From: Mesorhizobium sp. L-2-11
GTDB taxonomy: Bacteria; Pseudomonadota; Alphaproteobacteria; Rhizobiales; Rhizobiaceae
Length of the DNA stretch: 64,000 bases
Assembly (NCBI RefSeq): GCF_016756595.1
Contig: NZ_AP023260.1
Span: 62,001 to 126,000, forward strand
Direction: 5' to 3'
Shown: positions 25,841 through 35,487 of the stretch, piece by piece
Position numbering within the stretch: position 1 is the stretch's first letter
Layout of the letters: every line of letters starts with the position of its first letter
Notes under the pieces: generated by a model
Told to the model about the DNA's origin: nothing
Databases searched by the model: none
Seen by the model: the letters and a program-made list of their open reading frames with translations, nothing else
Made by a program: the position numbers and the translations under genes

Positions 25841-26225
25841 AAACCTTTGGCCGTTGCGTTTCGGGAACAACGCGAAGGAGGGAGCAATCGTGTTTCACGC
25901 CGTGAAACCAGTTTTGAAAGCCGACTGTTCTGTCGGCAAAGTGGCGAAGCTATCCGACGCGGCTGGTCGAGCAGGCCTGTGCTCACGCCATCAGCAACCG
26001 CAGGACGAGAATCCATCCAATACGCTTGCTCTGGCTTCGCCACGACGGTACTCATTAGGCCGCGTCCTATGGCTCTGCCCAAAATATAGCCATGCGTCGC
26101 CGCGCCCTTAATAGGTCAAAGTTGGTTAGGGTGCTCCCTCTTCCGGCAGCCTGCATTCAGCAAGGGCCGCCGACAATTGACTCATTTCGCTGAGTTTCCG
26201 GGGCGTCCCGTTTCAACGGGATGAG
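25841..26225. other. Stretch without a recognised gene
   Basis: Short frames only; none is convincing. Lies between the cytochrome gene and IS debris. Confidence 0.3.
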
Positions 26226-26535
26226 GGGGGATGTCACGTTGACTTCGTCCCGCCCCGCTCAAAACGCTCCGCTCTCGCTACACACGTTGCAGTGCTCCTG
26301 GTGATCGGAAGCGTTGCATAATCCGCTCCCGTTTTCGCAGCGGCACATGCGAATTCTCGGCACGGTTGTTCAATCCCTTATGCGACTGATGCTCGACGTC
26401 CGGCATCACCTGTCGCCTGGCTGCTCCATAGGAGCGCAGCTTGTCGGTGATCATGCGCTTCGGCGCGACGCCTTGCTTCTTCAGCAGCCGCGTCAGCAAG
26501 CGCTTGGCCGCTTTGGTGTTGCGGCGGTTCCAGAA
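26226..26535 (-). mobile_element. IS6-like element, group A, partial copy with an internal inversion
   Basis: Starts with the group-A end GGGATGTCACGTTG, but the next 43 bases (about 26243-26285) are the reverse complement of the matching internal stretch of copies 1-3, with the bases on either side deleted. After that it runs collinear, encoding LLTRLLKKQGVAPKRMITDK without the second frameshift found in copies 1-3. It stops at about 26535, inside the transposase. Confidence 0.7.
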
Positions 26536-26739
26536 CCGATGCTACTGCATCCCGCGCCTGTCAGCGCAGGAAATCCCATCCTAACCGGTCGACCATGGAT
26601 TTTTGCGCCCTAAAGTGCCGATTCCCTGATATCCAACGCCGAAGTTTTCCCGGCCAGTATTTGATTGCAAATCTCCTCGAGTGTGGACGTTGCAAACGTT
26701 TAAGAAGCCTTTTCTAAAGAACGCTAGATTTACCGGTTC

Positions 26740-28424
26740 TCAATATCGATAAGCGGAATTCATCGAATCAATAGGGTTACCGCTCAAGAGCTGGCCGCCA
26801 CTGCTGCGGATAACAGCACATGCGGCATTCAAGCCCGTTTGTACCGCGCCCTCGACCCACCCGCCGGTAAAGGAGCATCCACATCCTGCGAGATACAAGC
26901 CCGTGTCTTCTGCCGGTCTTTTTGCGGTAGCGAATTGGAAAAATAACCGTTCTGGATAGATGTCTTCACCAGGATAATTGAGCTTGAAGGCACCTACTGA
27001 ATATGGATCCATCAGCCAATCGTGCTGCAGGACATGACGTTCATAGTCACCGTTAGCCGGGACTAGATGACGGGCGAAATCAGGGGAAATGGTGGCCAGA
27101 TCATCGACCAGACGCTGGCACCGTTCCTTTTTGTCCAGAATGGAAAGCATTTTGTTAGCATCATCTTCCCATGTATAACTTAACAGCACCACGCCCTTAC
27201 CATCCGGATCATCTGGCTGATAGTCTAGGCAGTAAACCCCTCTGGCAAGGCCATCTGACAAGATGGTTGTCGGCGAGCCCTTTTTTAACCAGAACTTGTT
27301 TTCCGTCAGCATAAACAGCTTGGAAGAGCCGGTAAGGTGAGCTTCTCTGACCGCTCGCAAAACTTCGTTAGTAAGAAAGGTTCCATCCGCCGTGAGACGA
27401 TGGGCCAGCTCCATAGCTCGATTGCTGGTAGTGACGATGACGCGGTCAAAAGGCACGACCTGCCCTCCTGCGCATGTCACGAGAATCTGACCGCCTTGTT
27501 TGTAAATACGGCTTACATGACCGTAGCGGACACGCTGCCGCAAACTCACACCGTTAAGCTCCTGTTCAGCCAACCGTTTCACCAACAGGGAGATCCCTCC
27601 CATAATCAGGCGCTGATCGTCCTCGTACCCGTTAATTACAAGACGCAGTATCTCAGTAAACGCGGCTTGGTACACAGGTAAAAAGCCTCCAGATCCAATC
27701 CCCAGCGATCCGAAAAGCTCAAAATCTTCCGGCCTTTTCCAAGGTACGCGCCCTGGTGGCTGCGGTCCGGTAAAGATGGTGACGAGGGCCGAATAGAAGG
27801 AGATGTCGCGAAACGAATCTAGCCAGGCCTGCCATGCGTCACGAGCTTGGTCAAAGCGATGCGACCGAAGCAAAGTTGTGATCTTCGCCGGTGCGGGCAG
27901 TTGAATCCCTTCGTGCACGTAACCGTCGCCCATCAATGCCTGCCATCCTTGATGAACGCGCCTAAACAGTGGCGGCGGAGACTCGCCGCCTGCCATAAAT
28001 GACGCGCACCTCGATAGTGCACCTCGGTATCCACGATGCCCGGATCAGGGAAGGAAGCTGCGGTATCTATCCTCAATTTGTCCAGATAATGGAACAGGCA
28101 GGTTGCGCTGGCAGGAAAGCGCATAGCGCCCATCTCGGCAATGAGATGCGGTTCGCGCGGGTCGAAGATTTGTGACCAAGCCCGCCCACCCATACGATCC
28201 CGCGCCTCAAATAGCACGATGTCCGTTATTCCGGCGCGCAAAAGTTCAGTCGCCGCCACCAAGCCACTGATGCCGGCGCCCACAATGCCAACCCGCGGGC
28301 GCTGGCTGTTTTGAGCAAAGCTCCCAATACCACCTTCAGACTCGCTCAATCGCAAGAACGGTCCATAATCATACAGAAGATCGATACTCGGCAATGAATT
28401 TCTTGCGATGGTATTGTTCAGCAT
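26740..28424 (-). pseudogene. iaaM: Tryptophan 2-monooxygenase-like gene, one frameshift
   Basis: Frame 28424-27985 gives an N-terminal FAD-binding motif RVGIVGAGISGLVAATELLR and VLFEARDRMGGRAWS. The second frame (from about 27996 to 26740) continues GGESPPPLFRRVHQGWQALM, GGISLLVKRLAEQ and the C-terminal GLYLAGCGCSFTGGWVEGAV. Joined, they give about 560 residues, the length of IaaM, which turns tryptophan into indole-3-acetamide for auxin production. The break is a single missing base in the GCGGCGAG stretch near 27985 (expected WQAGGES). It could be a real mutation or a sequencing error. No iaaH-like hydrolase gene is beside it. Confidence 0.8.
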
Positions 28425-28860
28425 ACCGCTCTCCGGTGATAGCTTATTTCTTGAGATCTAGTGTGGCCGCCCTCAGAACACCTCCCCCGTTAAATTGGAA
28501 CGCCGCGCGGCCACAGCATAACAATTGCTGCTCACCGGAGGCGCAATTAACGGTGGGTATTAGTAGAGAGCTTGCCAGCTTCTGTGCTCAGTAATAATAA
28601 TCACTGCAAACGCATCTCGCTAATCGGAGATTGACGCAATATTTATTTGGATCAGAATTGATTGCTCAGCAGAAATCCATCGCATTCCTCTCATATAGGG
28701 AAGTCGCACTCCTGCAACCGACCACGTTTCAAATACTCGCGCGCGATATATTCTATTAGTGCTTGCTAATGATCCATATTATCTATTTCTTTCTATCACT
28801 CAATTCCAACTCAGTGAATTAATATTAGGTTTCATATGTAATATAATACGCCTCCTCACT
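28425..28860. promoter_or_regulatory. AT-rich intergenic region upstream of iaaM-like gene
   Basis: This stretch is clearly lower in GC than the surroundings, with runs such as ATATTCTATTAGTG and no ORF of note. It lies upstream of the minus-strand iaaM-like gene and probably holds its promoter. The composition fits acquisition of iaaM with its regulatory region. Confidence 0.35.
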
Positions 28861-28862
28861 GA

Positions 28863-29340
28863 TCAGAACCCATTTGTCCATTCTCTTCGGCCGATGGACA
28901 TGATGCGCCAAGGCTGGTTTTCGAGCTTGCGCCAAGCATCGCAGCAATGGGCGACGATATCGTCATAGGATTTGAAGATGCGGTTCGACAGCCAGTTTTC
29001 GCGCATGACGAGCCAGAGGTTTTCGACCGGGTTGAGCTCCGGTGATTTCGGCGGCAGTGGCAGGATGGTGATATTCGTGGGCACGACGAGGTTGTTGGAC
29101 ATGTGCCACCCGGCCTGATCCATGATGAGGATGGCATGCGCGTCATCGGCCACATGGCGGGAGATTTCGGTCAGATGCTGGGTCATGGCGTATGTGTCAC
29201 ACCAGGGCATGGCCAGCGCTGCCGCCTTGCCGAGCTCGGGGCAGATCGCGCCGAAGATGTAGGCTGATCGGGTTCGCTGGTCGTGCGGTGCCGAAGGTTG
29301 CGTTCCACGCTTTGCCCAGCGGCGGGTGATCTTGTTCTTT
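28863..29340 (-). mobile_element. IS630 family transposase, C-terminal fragment
   Basis: The translation KITRRWAKRGTQPSAPHDQR, IFGAICPELGKAAALAMPW, LIMDQAGWHMSNN and LPPKSPELNPVENLWLVMR shows the DDE domain of IS630 enzymes. The N-terminal part is missing; at about 29340 it joins a DUF736 gene in another frame. A separate IS630 N-terminal fragment is at 33281-33517. Confidence 0.75.
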
Positions 29341-29569
29341 TGACCGACACGGGCTTACCCGGCCACAAGGCCGCGGTGATCGGGGCGTTGAAGCTTGGAT
29401 CGTTCAGCTTGACCGAGACGTATTCCTCGCCGTCGTTGGAGACCGCCTTCCAACCCGCGCCGACCTCGACGCCGTTACCGGCGATGATGCGGAAGTCCGG
29501 GGTGTCGCGCGAGACGCGCTCCTCGATGGCCCTGTCGATGGGGTTGTCTAATCGCGGTGGGGACGTCAA
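29336..29569 (-). pseudogene. DUF736 family protein, truncated both ends
   Basis: Contains TPDFRIIAGNGVEVGAGWKA, VSNDGEEYVSVKLNDPSFNA and PITAALWPGK, the core of DUF736 proteins encoded near conjugation and replication genes of rhizobial plasmids. The usual start (MAxIGxFT) is missing and the C-terminus is replaced by IS630 sequence. Confidence 0.65.
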
Positions 29570-29769
29570 GTATCTTCGCGCTTGGAGATGCGTTGGCCGG
29601 GTACACGGTTGTCTTCGCGGTCAACATCGGTCGCCGCATGATGGAGCTTCGCGGGACGAGCCTTCAATGTGGACGGTGACTTTGCTGAGTCAGCGGTGCA
29701 ACCCCATCAGCGGAATGGCTCGGCTCACGTCCCGGCAGGGACGCCTCAGGCGTTCAGATTCTGAACGCT

Positions 29770-29923
29770 ATCCGGATTTACGTTGTGGGTCCTGCATTTG
29801 GATTAAAGAGCTCGCCGGTTTTAAGCATCGTATGCATTATCACCGCCAGTTTGCGCGCCACAGCCACGGCAGCTCTTTTGAAGCCGATCCTCTCCCGGAG
29901 CTGGAGACCCCATGTCCGCAGGG
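29770..29923 (-). mobile_element. IS110 family transposase C-terminal fragment
   Basis: The minus strand encodes LRTWGLQLRERIGFKRAAVA followed by VARKLAVIMHTMLKTGELF and a stop, the conserved tail of IS110 transposases. It is cut on its 5' side by a group-A IS6 terminal repeat at 29924. The DNA between it and DUF736 (29570-29770) holds nothing I recognise. Confidence 0.6.
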
Positions 29924-29952
29924 GGCGTTGTCAACTTAACTCGCGTTCAGGG
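29924..29952 (+). mobile_element. Group-A IS6 terminal repeat, 29-bp remnant
   Basis: GGCGTTGTCAACTTAACTCG plus CGTTCAGGG is identical to the 5' end of copies 1 and 2. The sequence then passes directly into an IS30 fragment; the last 8 bases, GTTCAGGG, also fit the IS30 reading frame (VQG). Confidence 0.75.
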
Positions 29953-30097
29953 TCGGGGAGCGCTACGCCGCGAACTGTCGGCCTGCTTGCGAACGGGGCG
30001 CGTGTTGCGGGTCCCCAGGGCGCGTGTACGCAGGCGAGGCAAGAGCTTTGTCTCGCCGGACATCATGATTAGTCAACGCCCCGCCGAAGCGGCCGAT
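29950..30097 (+). mobile_element. IS30 family transposase fragment (central part)
   Basis: Encodes GRGALRRELSACLRTGRVLR followed by VPRARVRRRGKSFVSPDIMI and SQRPAEAADRA, the stretch that follows ISHEAIYQ in IS30 transposases. The fragment with ISHEAIYQ lies at 6230-6408. It breaks off before the catalytic core. Confidence 0.6.
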
Positions 30098-30150
30098 CGC
30101 GCTTTTGGCCGTTTCACAACCCAATCGATATGGACGAGGCCGCGATTGCC

Positions 30151-30543
30151 CTAGCGGAGGCGCTCGAAGAGGTCCGGCACAGGCTTGAGCTCTGAAGCTT
30201 TCGCCCCTTCCTCATAGGTATAGATGACGTTGACGATGATGGAGGTGATGTCGGGATATCGCGCGACTAGGTGGGCGGCTGCGTCCGTATAGTCACCGGC
30301 CGACAGCTTGTCGCCAAGGGCGGCGACGTCCCCTTCTGCGTGTCTGGGGATCTCATAAAGGGTGACAGCAAATTCCTCGTTCAGTTCTGGGTCTTGCGGC
30401 GGACACCATGCATCCATTTCGGCATAGTGGCGTTCGATCGCCGACGCCGCGTCCGCGCCACGGACCAACGCCCCATAGTCACCCTCTTGGGTCATCATCA
30501 GAAACATCTTCGTGCTCGTGAGCATCATAAACTCCATCATCAT
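30151..30543 (-). CDS. Hypothetical plasmid-type protein
   Basis: 130 residues, acidic (MTQEGDYGALVRGADAASAI, SAGDYTDAAAHLVARYPDIT). No membrane segment or known motif. An upstream in-frame ATG cluster (MMMEFMM) makes the exact start uncertain. It follows the small gene at 30622-30849 on the same strand with a 78-base gap. Function unknown. Confidence 0.45.
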   Translation of the reverse strand: MMMEFMMLTSTKMFLMMTQEGDYGALVRGADAASAIERHYAEMDAWCPPQDPELNEEFAVTLYEIPRHAEGDVAALGDKLSAGDYTDAAAHLVARYPDITSIIVNVIYTYEEGAKASELKPVPDLFERLR

Positions 30544-30621
30544 GGGAAAAAGCGGTAGGAGCGAGGGGCGAACGCCGCTCGGCCCCTCCGGGCAGTTCGA
30601 TCAGGCGGCCATCTTCACGCC

Positions 30622-30849
30622 CTAAACGGGATCGGGTTCGCCGGCGACCTTGGCAACCTCGGGGTCGTTGACGTCGATGCCGAAAGCTTGATTATAGTTG
30701 CGGCGCCCGGCGTCGTGCTCTTCCTGCGTCATGACGTCGGCCGCGACCGTCCAGCAGATCACGTTCGCCGCGCGCGTGCGGGATTCCGAACCGGCGTCGA
30801 TCGCTCCGCTGGCCTTGATGAGTACGCCCTCCCTAAGTGGTGCGTGCAT
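30622..30849 (-). CDS. Small hypothetical protein
   Basis: 75 residues (ICWTVAADVMTQEEHDAGRR, NYNQAFGIDVNDPEVAKVAG). No recognised domain. A CTTAGGGAGGG-type stretch inside the start region is ambiguous, so the true start could be internal. Probably co-transcribed with the next gene. Confidence 0.4.
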   Translation of the reverse strand: MHAPLREGVLIKASGAIDAGSESRTRAANVICWTVAADVMTQEEHDAGRRNYNQAFGIDVNDPEVAKVAGEPDPV

Positions 30850-31087
30850 CCGCCAGTCGATCTTATTCGCGCGGCTGACCGCAGTGAGTGGTATGCGGCC
30901 ATCATGTTTGCGGCCCGCTGATTAAGGCTTGCGCAAACTTCCTTTATGTCTGCGTTTACGTCAAGTTCTTTTGTGTAACACCAATATTAAGTCTCCAAAT
31001 GTTGAAATGTCGACACATCAATATTCTGGTTACTTATGTTCCTCTTTTTTGTAGAGCTACCGGGAGTTCTTCTTTCCTTGGTGATCC

Positions 31088-31324
31088 ATGGCCGCAAACA
31101 AGCCTCCGTCCCGAAGCGGGCGGCGCCAAATTTCCGGTCATTTCGACACCGAGGTTGTGAAGGCGCTGAAGCGTCTCGCGCTAGAACGAGATAGCACTGT
31201 CCAAGCGCTCCTTGGCGAAGCGATCAATGATTTCCTATCGAAGAACGGGCTTCCGAGATTGGCCAACGAGAAGCCGCTACCGCGGGGTGGGGCGGCTCTG
31301 CAACGCAGAGTGACCAAGGGGTGA
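31088..31324 (+). CDS. Ribbon-helix-helix DNA-binding protein
   Basis: 78 residues: a basic N-terminus (MAANKPPSRSGRRQISGHFD), then the RHH core TEVVKALKRLALERDSTVQA with LLGEAINDFLSKNG. It matches the small RHH proteins common on rhizobial plasmids and may act as a repressor, antitoxin or partition accessory. No toxin gene is adjacent. The AT-rich 200 bases upstream probably hold its promoter; an IS copy starts 34 bases after its stop. Confidence 0.7.
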   Translation: MAANKPPSRSGRRQISGHFDTEVVKALKRLALERDSTVQALLGEAINDFLSKNGLPRLANEKPLPRGGAALQRRVTKG

Positions 31325-31357
31325 GGCGCTACGCACGCACGCCAAACTGTCCAGCCG

Positions 31358-32170
31358 GGGATGTCACGTTGTCTGCATATACACGCGTTGAGACCTGCAG
31401 CCGCTGATGTCCGCTGACCATGGCCACGGCTTTCCATTCCGCCATGGCCTGCAGGCGGTGAAGATGTGTAGCGAGAGCGCAGCGTTTTGAGCGGGGCGGG
31501 ACGAAGAGATTGCGCAGAGCCGAGAAGATCGAAACGAAGCGTTGCAGTGCTCCTGGTGATCGGAAGCCTTGCATAATCCGCTCCCGTTTTCGCAGCGGCA
31601 CATGCGAATTCTCGGCACGGTTGTTCAATCCCTTATGCGACCGATGCTCGACGTCCGGCATCACCTGTCGCCTGGCTGCTCCATAGGAGCGCAGCTTGTC
31701 GGTGATCATGCGCTTCGGCGCGACGCCTTGCTTCTGTTGGCAGCCGCGTCAGCAAGCGCTTGGCCGCTTTGGTGTTGCGGCGGTTCTGGACGATCTCGTC
31801 GAGCACATAGCCATCCTGGTCAACGGTCAACGGCGCGCCACAACCAGTGTTTCCTGCCGGCGATGGTGATGACGACCTCGTCCAGGTGCCAAACATCGTT
31901 TCGGCTGTGCTGCTTGCGGCGCAAGCGGCGAGCGTACTGCGGACCGAACTTGATGCCCCACCGGCGGATTGTCTCATACAAAACCACAGGATCCCGCGAT
32001 CCAGCAGCATTTCCTCGAGACGCAGGCTCAAGGGGAACCTGTAGTAGAGCCAGACCGCATTGGCGATGATCTGCGGCGGGAAACGATGGCGCTTGTAGCT
32101 GACGGTTGCGGTGTTCATGACATCGGGTCTATGCCGCAAATCCCTGAACGCGAGTTAAGTTGACAATGCC
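31358..32170 (-). mobile_element. IS6-like element, group A copy 3 (transposase frameshifted)
   Basis: Same structure as copies 1 and 2, with both frameshifts and the 7-bp duplication; frames 32139-31633 and 31709-31329. It differs only at the ends: the left reads GTTGTCTGCATATACACG (copy 1 has GTGTCCATACACG) and the right ends GACAATGCC rather than GACAACGCC. Flanks TCCAGCCG and CCGCCGAT do not match. Confidence 0.85.
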
Positions 32171-32175
32171 CCGCC

Positions 32176-32330
32176 GATGTCTGCCCGCAAGCATGGAAAT
32201 TCGGAAGCCCTCTACACATACAAGGCCAAGTTCGGCGGCATGGATGTTTCCGATGCGCGCTAGCTGAAGGCTTTGGAAGAGGAGAGCGCCAAGCTGAAGA
32301 AGATGCTGGCTGAGCAGATGCTGACAAATG
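32176..32330 (+). pseudogene. IS3 family OrfA fragment
   Basis: Encodes MSARKHGNSEALYTYKAKFG and GMDVSDAR, a TAG stop, then LKALEEESAKLKKMLAEQML, a broken IS3 OrfA of a different subgroup from the element at 21733. It begins next to IS copy 3 and is lost by about 32330. The remaining bases up to 32600 carry no recognised gene. Confidence 0.7.
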
Positions 32331-32616
32331 GTGACGTCCGATGCCACGCGATGCGCTGTGGCCCCACGCTTGCGGTCGGCAATGGGTAAGCCAGCGTCGG
32401 GCATGCAAGACTCTTTTAGTCGATCGCTCGTGCGTTCGCTACACAAGCCATCCGGCCAGCGAATATGGTTGGTGTCAACAGAATGTCACAGAATATCACG
32501 GAATGTTCATGTGGCTTGGTGTAAGGTGATCTAATTCTCGGGTCGGCCTGCTTCAGATGTGGAGTGTTAGGGCTGGCTGAATACTAATGCATGACCCCAT
32601 GAGGAGGAATACTGGT

Positions 32617-33084
32617 ATGTTTCGTGTTATTTTCGCCGGACTTGGCCTTTCGTTAGCCAGCTCTGCGATGGCTTTTGAGCCTGCCTCGTTTGAGCAGTTT
32701 TCCAGCTTGGTTGGCGCATCAAGCGCGTGGACGAACGATAAAGGCTCGACCATGGTCATCTCGCTTGACTCAAATGGTGGGGTTACGGGCCAGTATGTCA
32801 ATCGCGCCAAGGGCACTGGCTGCCAAAACTCTCCATATCCGATCGCGGGGCGGGTGACCGGCAATTTCATCGCCTTTTCCGTCGGCTGGAATAACGGCCT
32901 CGAGAACTGCCACTCGGCGACCGGCTGGACAGGCTATGCAGCCAAGAGCAGCAGTGGGGCACTGCAAATCGTTACAGAATGGAATTTGGCCTATCAAGGT
33001 GGATCAGGTCCTGCCGTCACGAACGGTAAAGATTTGTTCATATATACCGAGCCAAAGAAAGGCGACGCGCCAATCAAAGACTAA
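32617..33084 (+). CDS. Secreted biotin-binding avidin, rhizavidin-like
   Basis: 155 residues from the ATG at 32617, which follows GAGGAGGAAT. Signal peptide MFRVIFAGLGLSLASSAMA, then the avidin beta-barrel: SSAWTNDKGSTMVISLDSN, GVTGQYVNRAKGTGCQNSPY, RVTGNFIAFSVGWNN and ENCHSATGWTGYA, then VTEWNLAYQGGSGPAV. Cys69 and Cys98 match the pair that forms the intramonomer disulfide of rhizavidin, and the biotin-site tryptophans (W38, W91, W104, W122) are kept. Close resemblance to rhizavidin from the R. etli symbiotic plasmid is from memory. Rhizavidin is a dimer that binds biotin tightly; the natural role is unclear. The gene is intact among IS debris. Confidence 0.92.
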   Translation: MFRVIFAGLGLSLASSAMAFEPASFEQFSSLVGASSAWTNDKGSTMVISLDSNGGVTGQYVNRAKGTGCQNSPYPIAGRVTGNFIAFSVGWNNGLENCHSATGWTGYAAKSSSGALQIVTEWNLAYQGGSGPAVTNGKDLFIYTEPKKGDAPIKD

Positions 33085-33280
33085 CAATATCGAGGCTGAA
33101 CCCAAAAATCCTGGTGCGGCGTTTGAGGGTACTGCGGACGTCTGCAGAAAGTCTGAGATGTCGATGCTCTGTTGACCTGACCAGGTCGCTGTAGACCACG
33201 TTCCTGTGATCGATGAATCGATTGTCATGTGACGGATGCGTTTTGTGCTGATTCAACATCTACTTTGAAGGAGAAGAGCA

Positions 33281-33517
33281 TTGAGCGGGAATCTTCGGTC
33301 GCGGGTCTTGAAGGCTTCGGACGAGGGCGTGTCGGCGCGGCAAGCGGCGGCGCGGTTCGGCGCGGGAGTGTCCAGCGCGATCCGCTGGAGCGCGCGGGCG
33401 AAGATCGGCGAACTGGCGCCACGCCCGCAGGGCCGCCACCGCGCCTCCATCCTCGATGCGCATGAAGCCTTTATCGTGGGGCTGATCGAGGAGCGCAAGG
33501 ACGTCACACTGAACTAG
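33281..33517 (+). mobile_element. IS630 family transposase N-terminal fragment
   Basis: From a TTG at 33281: NLRSRVLKASDEGVSARQAA, ARFGAGVSSAIRWSARAKIG, DAHEAFIVGLIEERKDVTLN, which is the helix-turn-helix region of IS630 enzymes. It is cut by the IS1380 end at 33515, which also supplies the stop codon. The rest of the transposase does not reappear on the other side of the IS1380 element. Confidence 0.75.
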
Positions 33518-35134
33518 CCCGTCCTATTCATGAGCCTTGTGGTTCGAGCGCCGTTGAGCGTTCGGTCATGCAGGTGTGAGGCGTCTTTTTCACCGCAGCT
33601 GAGACTGGACTTTGGAACGCGCTGGAGGGTCAAGGTGTCGGTTCGGCGGGGCTTTGATGCCCCGGCGCTCATGGTCCTGCGGGCTGCAGCGTGAGAGCGA
33701 TTTGTCGGAACAGGCTGGCCTCGGGACAGGCGGCGGCGAAGGCCAGGCGGATGCGCGAGACGGTTTCGATGACGCGGGCGCCGAGCTTGAGGAGCCTGAG
33801 CCGCAGCGTGGCGAACTCGGCGCTGCTGAGATGATCGGTTGTGGGCACCGCCTCGCGCAGGGTGAGCATCAGCCAGTATGCGGCGGTGTGCAGGACGAGG
33901 CGCACCTGGTTGGCAATCGGTGAGCGGCAGCTGGTGCGGTCGGAGGCAAGCTGGCTCTTGTGCATCTTGATCAGGTTTTCGGCCTGGCCGCGGGCGCAGT
34001 AGATCACGTCGTAGACATGCTCGGCGGAGGCTTTGTCGAGATTGGTGACGACGAAGCGGATGTCGAGGCCGCGGGTGGTTGCCTCGATGCGGGCGCAGAC
34101 GCGACGTTGCGTCTTCCAGGATTTCGCCTTGTATCGGGTCTCGGCATAGCCGCGCAGCACCGGCTTTTGCTCGAGCGCGCGGCGGGTGCGGATATCGTCG
34201 GCGGCTTCATCAACGAGACGCTGGAGAACCTTGTTGCCGGGCAATCCGAAGAGGTAGTCGAGCGCATTGTTCTCGCACCAGGCCATGACCTCCGCCCGGC
34301 CATAGTGGCCGTCGCCGCGGACCAGGGCGGGTGGCCGGCCAGCGGGCGCGGATGCGCCTGACAAGCCGGCGCAGATGGCTGCGGATCTCCTTGCCCGTCG
34401 GGGTCTTGCCAGGACGCAGGATCATGGCGACCGGACGTCCGGTCGCGGCGTCATAGATGTGGATCGGCAGGAAGCAGCGCTCGTCGTAATGGGCGTTGAA
34501 GAGCGAGAGCTGCTGATGGCCGTGAACGACATCCACAGTGTCGTCGATGTCGAGCGTCACGCTTTTGGGCGGCGCGGCATAGCTCGACAGCCACAGATCG
34601 ACCAGCACCCAGCCGAGCCGGATGACGGTGCGCAGGTCTGGCAGGTTCTCCAGGCGCGAGCAGGTCGGCTGCGAGCACAGATCAATCCCGCTGTCGGGCA
34701 GCCGCCCGCAGGCGAGCTTGAAGGCCGGATCGGTGCGCAGCCGATCGAGATCGTTGGCATCCTCGTAGCCGCATGCGATCGCAAAGATGCGGGCGCGCAG
34801 AATGTCGGCCATGGCGTGCGTCACCCGCTGTGGGTCGCGCGGATCGTGGATCGCAGCCGCCAGCCTGTCGGCCAGTTGCAGGCGTCGCTCGGCCGCGGCC
34901 AAAAGCATGACGCCACCATCCGAGGCGATGCGTCCGCCGTCAAACGCAGCTGTGATCTTCTTGCGCCCAACGGCTGGAAATGAGAGCGGCAGCAACGTAT
35001 CGTCGGTCATGGCGGGTGTGGCTCGCGAGACGTGGTGGCAGGACTGGCTTAGACAACCGAATCCTACGCCAAATCAATCGCTTAGGCTACATCCGCCAAC
35101 CTCTCAGACGGGTCGTCGTGCATAAGACGGGCTA
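33515..35134 (-). mobile_element. IS1380 family element (near full length, transposase frameshifted)
   Basis: Ends TAGCCCGTCCTATTCATG (left) and CATAAGACGGGCTA (right) are inverted repeats. The transposase is read as 35010-34210 (LSFPAVGRKKITAAFDGGRI and following) and 34364-33669 (LVRGDGHYGRAEVMAWC to the end), separated by a one-base shift within CCACCCGCCCTGG. The truncated copy at 17140-18161 has the same shift. Either both derive from a defective parent, or the shift is tolerated by frameshifting. The TSD is not clear. Confidence 0.85.
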
Positions 35135-35385
35135 AAGCGGATCGGAACGTTCAGTTGAAAACAGATATGTTCTACTGTCCCCCTGTAGGGCGAACCACCT
35201 CACACCCGGCGACCAGCAAGGACATAAGGCCTTACTGAGCACCCACCGCAAAGGTCGGTAAAACTCATTTTGGTCCCGTCGTTGGCGGGCGGCCCCTGCC
35301 CGCCGCCGCAGCGCGAGCCGATCGGCGGGACGGACTAGGGGAGCTTCACCAGCGAGGTTTCGATCTCAGGCGTCCCCGAAATAAC
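35135..35385. other. Intergenic stretch, no gene seen
   Basis: GC-rich, without a usable ORF. Includes GGCGGGCGGCCCCTGCCCG-type inverted repeats near 35285-35310. Lies between the IS1380 end and the dispersed repeat. Confidence 0.3.
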
Positions 35386-35487
35386 ACAAATGCACCCGAT
35401 CGTCTGACAGCGCAACGCCTGAAACGGGTGAAGGATAACTCGAGCGACAGCGCAACGCATCGATCCTAAAGCGTTCGCGGCGGCATC
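35386..35487 (+). repeat. Dispersed intergenic repeat, copy 1
   Basis: About 100 bases containing TGACAGCGCAACGCCTGAAA, AACGCATCGATCCTAAAGCG and TTCGCGGCGGCAT, roughly 80% identical to the reverse complement of 63897-63999. Non-coding in all frames. It resembles the mosaic intergenic repeats found in rhizobial genomes; no specific family name is claimed. Confidence 0.65.

Noticed and set aside
33514..35135. Target site duplication of the IS1380 element
   Set aside because: The bases outside the inverted ends (GAAC and AAGC) do not match.
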